A stretch of DNA of 64,000 bases from Phytopythium helicoides (lineage: Eukaryota; Oomycota; Peronosporomycetes; Pythiales; Pythiaceae), in contig JANFNE010000025.1 in NCBI GenBank assembly GCA_024867545.1, forward strand, positions 682,001 to 746,000. Reading direction: 5' to 3'. This document shows, one piece after another, positions 55,622 through 64,000 of this stretch. A program made the position numbers and the translations under genes. Numbering within the stretch: position 1 is the stretch's first letter; every line of letters begins with the position of its first letter. Under the pieces are notes generated by a model, which was not told the DNA's origin, made no database searches, and saw only the letters and a list, made by a program, of their open reading frames with translations.

Positions 55622-56279
55622 TTAGCCGGTGGCCTCGGCCCCGTACTGCCTGCGCAAGGCGATCTTGTCGCGGTTGAAGCGCGCGACGAACGAGTCTCGC
55701 TTCCACCTCGCGACCATGCGCGCGTCCTTGGCCTCCTGTATCAAGCGCGCCTGCGCTTGCTGCTCGACGACCTTGATCCAGTCCGTCGAGGCCTCCTGAT
55801 CCATCCATCCAACAGCTCAGGTGAGTCACCAGTGGCAAGCAACCATAACCTGAGGGGCATCTCGACCTCGGAGAAGGCTGCGTCCCACTCGGCGAGCGCC
55901 ACGTCCATGAGTCTCCTTGCCATGTTCCTGCACGTTGGTCGGTCACACTATCGTGAGTCTCGTCCCCCTCGGCAGCGCCTCACGCCTCGAGAGCAGCCAC
56001 GCACGCGACCGACTGCTCGCTCGTGTCGTCCTTGTTGAACTCGATGGCGTTCTGGAACATGAGCACCAGGTCCGCGCGGTAGCCCTCCGGCGCGTCGTAC
56101 TCGCCGCCGCCGAGCTTGCGCGCCATGGTGCGGAAGTCCATCGGGTGCGTGATCACGTCAAAGTACGTCGGCACGTTCAGCGCCACTGGGTCCACAGGCT
56201 CCAGGAACGGCCACGCGAGCGCGTGGGCCGTCAGCTTCTCGTGCAGCAGCACGCAGCGCAGCCGCTCGGCGTCGTCCAT
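55622..56279 (-). CDS. Small single-bromodomain protein
   Basis: Exons 56279-56005, 55927-55867 and 55795-55622 (introns 77 and 71 bp), 169 residues. The bromodomain fills the first exon: AWPFLEPVDPVALNVPTYFD, VITHPMDFRTMARKL, GYRADLVLMFQNAIEFNKDD, with NMARRLMDVALAEW completing helix C in the second exon. The acetyl-lysine Asn is at FNKDD. The last exon is a basic helix (RMVARWKRDSFVARFNRDKI). No PHD, ET or acetyltransferase domain, so this is far shorter than BET or GCN5 proteins. A chromatin reader subunit is inferred. It shares 163 bp of promoter with the divergent ARM/coiled-coil gene. Confidence 0.85.
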
Positions 56280-56442
56280 GACCGCGAGTCGCGCGTGGCA
56301 CGTCTCGTCCTCAACCGGTACCTACATGTCCAAGAGCTACGGGGTGTGGCCCACACCAGAGACCGAAATAGGTACATTGCGAGCTGCTCCTTTCGCACTT
56401 CAACTTGGAGCTGCTGCTGGTTTGGAGCGCTGCTGGTTCGAG
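56280..56442. promoter_or_regulatory. Bidirectional promoter region
   Basis: 163 bp between divergent starts at 56279 and 56443. TCCTTTCGCACTTCAACTT at 56389-56407 is a weak initiator-like pyrimidine stretch before the plus-strand gene. Confidence 0.35.
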
Positions 56443-59400
56443 ATGGACGTGCTGCTGGGTCGGTTGGAGGAGCTTGGAGGAGGAGGTGAGGGCGGGAAGC
56501 TGCGGGAGGATGAAGTGGCGGAGGCGACAATGCTTTGGCGCACCCTCGAGGTGCTTGTGGCGTCGCTCAACCCGCGGGAGATGCGAGTCGGTGAAAAGCC
56601 ATTCAGCAAACTGCTGGATTGCGCTCGACAAGTCGTCGACTACCCTGATCGATGGACGCTCGCTGTGAGTGCTGCTCCGGCTGGTCAGACTTCCAGCGAG
56701 GATCGAGCGGGTGTTTTCGTGTTTGCCGTCCGCGTCGTCGCCAAGATCGCAGCAAGAGGAAGTCGAGAGCGAGAAGCTCTCGTCGCCGGCGGGATTCTGT
56801 CGGCGATCAAACGAGCACTTTTGACTCATCTGCGGCAAGACTCAAACGTGGTTGCTGCTGTCCTGAGCGTGTTTTGGGCTGTTGCAACTGACGCCACTAT
56901 GCCCCACGATCTGGAGGTGTCACGTTTAGTCTTGGATGCCATGGAGACCCACCATCGCGATTTGGGGGTTCAGATTAGTGGGATAAAGCTGCTCCAAATA
57001 TTTGCGAAAGATCCACGGTGCACGCGCCATTTCACGACTCCGAGAGGACTCCCAACTGTTCTCGACTCGATGAGAAGCCACTCGGACGATCTAGCAATCG
57101 CAATGAGTGGATTGGACATCATTGAAGCGATTTGGGAGACCACTGTTCATAGCTCTTCAGAGGATGCCTCACGAGAAGCGCTACTTGAAGATGTTATCGT
57201 CACCTCAACTACGATAATGACGTCACACGCTCATATTGATCGAGTCATATCTCCGGGACTGAGGCTTCTTCAGAGGTACCGTACCAGCTTTGTTTATAAA
57301 ACTCAGAGGCAAGGAAAAATCACTGACACGTGCTGTACTCGTTAGCATTGTCAATAACTTTCCAAGCGCACGAGTATCCCTTGCATCTACTAGCGTGTGG
57401 GAGCTTGCTGGCCTTGCTCTCGATGCACCAAGCGACGATGCTGCCCGGGTTTTCGCAGATTTACTGACAGATATTCTTGGCGATTTAGTTTGTATCGAGG
57501 CATTGAGGCAGGGACGAAAGTCAGCGCGTTTGTCACTCGGAAGGCTTCGATCGCGGTACGATAGTTCTCACTAAAAAAAAAAGAGCATACATTTAACAAC
57601 TTTAGGTAACCGTAGCCGCCAGATTCTTGAAGACAAGCTGATGGCTGCTAGCCCTACGCGCCTCAAGCCAAATGATCTTCGTGCGGAAGCTGTCGTTCGT
57701 GCTTTGATGAGTGCTGTCAATGAATCGGATGCGACGTTACCGATTGCTTCCACAGAGGATATATCTACCCCTTTACCTTTCGTAACAAGCTGTACCGAGA
57801 GCGACATATCAGCACCAGCTCAGCCAATGTGTCACAAATTACCCTTAGAAGAAAGGTCAAGTGACGTTTGCGGAGACCCATTTAGAGAATTGAGTGATCG
57901 TATTGCGAGCAACGTGACACTAGTGTCTCCTTCATGTTCTCCTAAATTTTACGGGTTCCTTGATGAGACTTTAAGCGAACGTGAATCGCCACTTAGCGAC
58001 CCAGCGCCTTACGATGCAGTGTCAAGGTCACCTCAGTCATCAGGCCAAATTGAATATTGTAACAAGATGCCTAGCGATTCTGAAACAATATCGCGAATGG
58101 ATTTTCCTTCAATTAAGAGGATTGATGAGAGACTGTTCTCAAAGAAGGAGCTTCAACGACGGATTGTGAATGATGCATCAGTATCGATGCAATGGAAAGA
58201 CCAATATGAGTCCGTATCCATTGACTATAGAATTCTACTTGAATCCTATCACGCACTTGAAGAGAAACTCCATGTAGCTTTGCGTCGAGCTGAAGAGCAA
58301 ACAAATCTGCTCTCAATCCAAGCAAATCGCTTGAAGCACCAGTCCCAAGTACACCAGCAAGTTCTTCATCGAGTGCGGACTCTAGAGGGTGAGCTGATTG
58401 CAGTGAGAAAACAGTATCTGGTGGAGCATGAGCTCCGGGTTGCAGAGGCAACACAGTCAGAGAAAATGTCTTTGACTCTACACGAAGCTACCCAAGAAAT
58501 CAAACTCCTGAACTCACAAAAGATTAGTACATCTCGTGAGCTATTTGAGAAAGATAGGCAGCGGATAGACTATCAGTCAAGAGCATCCGAAATCAAGCAG
58601 ATGAAGCAGAAGCTCGAGCTTGAGCGCGATGAAGCTTTTGTGGCAATGCAAGTTATGAGACAAGAGAAGGTAGGATCGATCGATTTGTCTTGATATTAAG
58701 CGTGTGGAGAAATGCTAACGCCTCGTTTCCAAGCTTGATTTAGTTGCACGCCTAGAGGAATGCAGAAGAGAAGGTATTGAGGCTCTTGCGATGCGAGAAG
58801 AAGATTCAGATGCTGTAAAACCGAGGGTCTTTAGCGAAGTTCTTCGATTGGCATCGCCACGAACAGGCATGCTGACCTCAACAATTGACGGTATCGGCAA
58901 CTACAGATCAGTCCGCACGGAAGAAAGGATGAATAACGGCAGCTTGCCAGTGGGTAATTCAGTTTTCCACGGAGTCAACTCGCTCGAAATACTAGCTGGA
59001 AGTGACCTATCTACTCCGACAATGGTTGACCGTGACGAAATCGGTAAGGTTGTATTGTTGACTCTTTTAGCCTGGGTTGTGCGACCCATATTAACGTTGT
59101 GCATCGCAAACAGAGCGCTGCTTAAGAGATGTGTTTGAGTCATTAGGCGCATCTTCAGACGGCAGCGGAGTTCATATCGCTACTGTTCGACGATTCTTTC
59201 TGGATAGTGGTCTTGCTCAACCTCCAGCAGTGTCCTCGGCTGATGTAGACGTCATTTTAGCAAAAGTGCTTGCGTCGACGAGTGAAACCATGAAAAAGAC
59301 GATAGCACGAAAAGACTACGGATTTGCCCAAGTAACACCACCACCACGATTGGATGTTCGCAAATACCGCTTCTTTGACCAAGATTCGTTCAATGAGGCA

Positions 59401-60348
59401 GTAACAATAGTTGGCATGAAACGGTTTCCAAGGTTCGACCTCTTTCGAGCCCTACAGAATGTTGTCACGTTGTATTTGATCCCCTATCGCCGCCAATACC
59501 GTTCCCGAAGCAACAGCGCAGCAATTGGAGCTCCGCCATCGACGAAATCGGTTTGGACAGCCAGCGGCCCAGCGTCTCATCGACCAATGTCGATGTATGT
59601 TGGTAGTCCCAACTTGACAGGAAGCGGTATCACTCCAATTACTGCTTGTGGGTCCATAATGAGATCAATTTTGACAGGGCTAGCCCTGCATATTGGTCGC
59701 GGAAACGACCATCAGCAGCTGTCATTTGCCGGTGATGCATCTGAAATCCGGTTTCATTCTAATTCCTCCAGCAGCAGTAACAACAACAACAATTACAACA
59801 ATAACAATCGCAATTATGGTGAAAACTGTGGCCCCGGGGCAAAGAAAAAACGGGAGGACATTATCTACTCCATGCTGGAAATGCACGAAATACTCAGTCG
59901 AGAACAAAAACCAATTGTTGCTTTGGTTGAGTTTTATGGTTCTGTTCACCACACCTCACCAGCAAACGAGCTGTTTGGACTAGGGTTTGACCTTGTACTT
60001 AACTTTGCCATGGATTTCGAGATCATTCCTTCCTTCATGGATAGAGTGAGTCTAAAACACTTATATTCTGAAGTAGCGAGCTACATTAAATCCTACTTTG
60101 CGCTACAGAAGAAGATACCGTTTGTGGCGGATACAGAGACACTTAAAAAGGCTGCCTTCTTGCTCGTACTGGCCCGACTCGCAATAGAGCTCTTCTCTGC
60201 GAAGATTGACTTCGAGACACCCGAGCGTCAGATCACTGCGTTGTTGCAGTGGATTGATAACTCTGTGGGGCGCGAGAAGATAATGAGAAAAGCTTCCTTG
60301 CCCGTCGTGATCAAGTTTTCGCGAAAGCTTTATACGCCTAATGCATAG
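56443..60348 (+). CDS. ARM-like repeat and coiled-coil protein, unknown function
   Basis: Exons 56443-57275, 57346-57555, 57616-58669, 58734-59043 and 59114-60348, all introns 60-70 bp and phase-consistent, giving 1213 residues with no frame break. Residues 1-350 are helical with ARM/HEAT-like repeats (VVAAVLSVFWAVATD, LGVQISGIKLLQIFAKDPR, LAIAMSGLDIIEAIWE). A Ser-rich linker follows, then a coiled coil (SMQWKDQYESVSIDYRILLE to QMKQKLELERDEAF). A C-terminal domain of about 400 residues has a Ser/Asn microsatellite loop and a conserved-looking end (ALVEFYGSVHHTSPANELFG, FALQKKIPFVADTETLKK). I do not recognise the family. The second intron's acceptor could be TTTAG or the following GTAG; only the latter keeps the frame. 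Confidence 0.75.
59760..59815. repeat. AGC/AAC trinucleotide tract in coding sequence
   Basis: A run of AGC/AGT and AAC/AAT codons encodes five Ser and about ten Asn with one Tyr inside the ARM/coiled-coil gene. Length change in multiples of three would be tolerated. Confidence 0.8.
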
Positions 60349-60394
60349 TATGCTGTATGAATGCAACTGTATAATGGACTCCAGTAGCTAAAAG

Positions 60395-63300
60395 CTAGAT
60401 AAACTTGGCGCGAAGTCTTGCTCCAGCTAGTATAAGCTGATCAGTAGAAGTTCCCGTCAGAATGGAAATGAATGCTTCAGGTGGGCACGAGTTGTCTGAT
60501 ACCATAAAGCTGCGATATATGGGGCAATGAAATGTGTTACGATACGACTCACTGGTGTTTCCAACTACGAGTGAGTTGCATCTGCCCCCTGGCTCATCTT
60601 GTGACAGTGTGCAGGTAGCTCTTACTTCAAGGATTACGGGTACTCCATGCGAAACAGCCCGAAACTCTTGTGAAAGTTTTGTGCCCACCTGATCTGATGC
60701 CTTACTTTGTTCTTCTCTTTTCGTGATTGGCCTTGTGATCTGTTGGGAAACCTCCAACTGCAAAATTCCTTCAGCAACCACCCCACCAATATAGATACAA
60801 GTTGGCGTTGAGATTAGTGCTGATTCTTCAGTTTCACGATGGAGTTTGAACACGCGAAGACATTTGGATCCATTGCTACAGTACGAGGCAGCTGTTATTC
60901 GCGATAAATGTTGATGAACTGCGTCCAGAACACTCTGCATACAACAGTTCAGTTTTAAAAACGAGCATTATATAAAATAATAAGAATAAGCTGCGTACCT
61001 CAATATTACAAAAGTGATTGAGGGGAATTGCAACGGGGGGATGGGTGTCAAGCCATCTCGAAATGCTTTGTACTCGCTCAACCAAATGAGTATGCAGAGT
61101 TTTTAAATTCACCTTTGATGGGCTGAAGATTGAGGAAAAGAGAGATTTCCTCCAAGTAGGAGGAACTCCAGATGACAAAAGTTTGTTCACTAGTGACTGA
61201 GACTCCGGATCCAGCGGCTGAGCTCGCATAACAACCTGCGAAATGAGCCAAATACGTACACATTAGACAATTACCCAAAGCCCGGCAGAAGGAGTTGAAA
61301 CCACGCACTCTATGTACAGTACTAATGTCATGAAGAATATTTTGAGCGGCGCTTTGCAGCAAACCGAGCTCGTTCTGCATTAAACTTTGAAGCGGGTCGC
61401 TGGCAGATACAATATTTGTTTCGAACTCGCGTGGTATCGCAAGATCGGTAATGTCGGCTTTCAGGGCAGCTAAACCTTCAAGCAGATCAGGAAACGATAT
61501 GTTTCTTTCGACAAAGTCAACGTTGAAAAGAGCCTTCAATTTCGACCACCGAACTCCTGCCATCTCCGAGTGGGTACTTTCCATTACAACTTGAGCAATG
61601 GCTTTTGCTAATTCGGGATGAGCATGCGTTTCTAGGTCATAGGAGCTGAGGCCTAAAACTGTTTCATATTCCGCTGACCAATGTTCAAGCAATTGAAGTG
61701 CATCCGATACATTCGCCTCATCAAACACATGGACGACTTGCATTGTCTTAGATACTTGCGGGGCATTGATATATTTCTTTTCGCTGGTCATTGTAGAGCT
61801 GAACACGACTTGAAAGCAAGCCTCGATCAAATTTCTGGTGAATTCATCGGATAATTTTACGGCGTATACATTTTGGATGATCGACTTCAAACGACCAAGA
61901 TTACAAAGGCAAGCTGCGTTTGTGCTGGCGACTTCAGGATTACTTTCAAGAGTGATAGACTTGGGTTCTAGTGTTTGTAATTGAAGAGTTGGAATAACTG
62001 TCTGAACCACTTCAATTAGGTCACTGTCGGAATATGTGTCGTGAGCTTGATTCCACATCCCAAAAGGGAATCCATTTTTACTGGAAATAACTGCATGAAA
62101 AACGCCAACGCGAACGAGCAGACGCTGGCTTTTTTCAGGAAGAGAATCAGCATCTTTGCCAACTGTGGCTAAGATAACCCGTACTGCACGCTCAAGCGTG
62201 CGCTTCAGAGCAAAACGACTCGAGCCCAAGGTAACGTATGCTCCAATAAGATTAGAGTTGTGGCCACCTGCGTATGCGGATTCATCCGTCATTTGAGGGC
62301 GTGCAACTGATGAGCAAATCGCAGAGTTTTGGATTAAGGCTACCCATAATCGAAAGTCGGGGTGAAACCGCTGTCCCTGGAGGAGTTGATGGAGCTGCTG
62401 CAAGAACATCGGTCTATGCACTGAGGGTAGATGACGCAAAACCACCCAGAGACCTTTGTTTGCGGCAATTAATACCCGCTTCTTTAACTTCGCCCAGTGA
62501 TTTAGTGCCATTAGATCAACACTGCCTCCATCAACAACTGCCTTTGAATTGTTCGCTACTTCACCCACAAGTGTCACTATATCAATCTGCGGTGCTGATG
62601 CGATAACAACAATTGGGGCACCTGAGTTGGTATAAGTCTGCAAAATATGCGTCAGTGCATCCACCCCATCACACTTCGCTCTAATATGATTGATTTGCCT
62701 AGGTATTAGTGAGGTTCGAGGCAAACTGACCTCCATAGTTTCCAATTCTGTTGCTCCACTAGTCTCATTCTCGTCGCTTACGTATTGGCTTGTTGGGTTT
62801 TCATCGAGGTGAAGGACAATGAATCGTTCAAGCTCGGTGACGAAGCTAGTTTCATCGAGAGCTACTCGAATGCACAGTCTGAGCAATGGGTCGTCGGGAC
62901 CTTCATATCCGGGGGCACAATCACGCGACGATGCGGACATCTTATTATTTATTGAAGAAACGACATGGTACAAAGAAGACCGTTCGTTACCAGTACTTCG
63001 GGAGCAAAAGTTATGTGCAATAAAATGCTGGAGTGAAGGTGATTCATCTGCGATAAAGCATAGGATTTGCCACTGTCGCTTGCTGACATCATCTGGACGA
63101 TGCTTCAGAAACTTTGTGTTTGCCAACTTGGCGGACACTACGTTTTCAGTGCACGCCACCGCTGCTAGAAGGCGCAACAACAAACCGTGTGTTGAGTTAC
63201 TACTGCGAACCAAAGATCCAGCGGCTCGCAGCTGAAATCTACCTCCTCGGCTATTAGCTGCGTTAGACTCCTCGTCTCGAATTCGAGCCGTAGCACGGCG

Positions 63301-64000
63301 TTGGTACAAATAAAATGCTAGGATGAAGTCGAATTTAATCCTATCCTCGTCTTGAAAAAAGTGATACACAAACCCGCGAGCGTCAGACGTGAAGATCGAT
63401 GTGATTAATCCTGAATTGTGGCCAAGGCCACCAATTTCCAGGGCTCGAGTTAAGCTGCTCCAGACCCACTCAACGGAGAGTGTAATGTCTTTCCAACATC
63501 GAGGGTAATGTGTTGCGTGCTGCATCCATATCCTCATGTCACGCCACGCTTGTGCAATATCAACGCATCGTCCAACCAGTGTACAATAAGGTTCTAATTG
63601 ACAGAAATGATGTTGCATCTTTGCCTCTGACTCTGCTCGTCGTTTTTCTTGTATATTAAGGGTAGCTCGGTTTTCAACCACTTTAAGAGACTTTGGAGCG
63701 TCGATGCATACGTCAGCAGCTGACGTTGTTGACAAAAAGTATAATAAATCGCTCTCGATGATCGATACTTGCTCTTCTGCAACTCGGATATCTCTCCGCA
63801 ATGCGTGAAGCTCAGTAAGAGCTTGTGACCTTCCACCCGCCTCGAGAATGGTCTGCCAGCATGTCTGCTCAATAAATGCTGATGTCAACTCAAATGGAAT
63901 AATACAAAGCTGGCTCTGGTAGATTGCCATCCAATCGGGGATTGAGGCTGAGAGCGAATAGATGAAAAATACTTGACAGTTGCAGCTGAGGAACTCAAAC
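60395..64000 (-). CDS. Divergent dynein heavy chain, C-terminal part (5' partial)
   Basis: The frame is open at the right edge of the window and runs to 61309, then exons 61235-60999 and 60933-60395 follow (introns 73 and 65 bp). It covers the end of the stalk onward. The segment with ALRRDIRVAEEQVSIIESDL aligns in order with the dynein post-stalk helix ([20 protein letters not shown] in the other gene). AAA6 shows GAPIVVIASAPQIDIVTLVG and RFHPDFRLWVALIQNS. The C-terminal domain has GVPPTWRKSLFSS, CIYIGGVVAEGILQLE, VPVILEVRA and FHCPIYRSFMVS. Many hallmark residues are changed (no [10 protein letters not shown]), so it is a highly diverged member. Axonemal or intraflagellar role cannot be decided; the AAA1 P-loop is outside the window. 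Confidence 0.75.

Overview
The window looks like the nuclear genome of an oomycete (a flagellated stramenopile such as a Phytophthora or Pythium relative). The evidence is a set of GC-rich, tightly packed genes on both strands, short GT-AG introns (about 48-103 bp) often holding a CTAAC-like branch site, axonemal dynein heavy chains, and a GCTCATT initiator-like element in front of one gene. I cannot name the species.

Layout. (1) 1-2437: the end of an EF-hand protein and a minus-strand major-facilitator transporter whose 5' end runs into a repeat. (2) 2366-10100: a giant imperfect inverted repeat, with arms of about 3.28 kb around a 1.18 kb spacer. Each arm carries the same divergent pair: a 135-residue tail-anchored protein of unknown function and a 224-residue protein with a conserved VTVHEFG...GGPSIGLA domain. 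(3) 10.7-13.0 kb: a sodium:solute symporter with three single-base frame breaks. (4) 14.3-17.3 kb: three more members of the VTV(Y/H)EFG family, one broken and two forming a tail-to-tail inverted pair. (5) 17.5-42.7 kb: compact single-copy genes. In order they encode a CDK7-like kinase, mitochondrial ribosomal protein bL33, a MAPKKK-like kinase, a membrane protein, a four-PDZ protein, a CaMK-like kinase, a possible axonemal protein, complex I subunit NDUFA2, a mitochondrial DUF202-like membrane protein, a TPP1-like OB-fold protein, an F-box-like/macro-domain protein, an S28 serine peptidase, a TPT/SLC35-type transporter, a CK1/TTBK kinase fused to an SR/RE-rich tail, and a protein with a TPX2-like N-terminus. 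(6) 42.7-64.0 kb: a near full-length axonemal dynein heavy chain, a small bromodomain protein, a 1213-residue ARM/coiled-coil protein, and the C-terminal part of a second, very divergent dynein heavy chain that leaves the window.

The most unusual content is the left third: a lineage-specific small-protein family with five copies in 13 kb, spread by inverted duplications, with the outer breakpoint of the large palindrome lying at the truncated 5' end of a transporter gene. Many genes between 10 and 51 kb need single-base corrections, mostly extra bases in short homopolymers. This points to uneven base-level assembly quality, so I do not treat frame breaks alone as proof of pseudogenes. All exon boundaries below were derived by eye.
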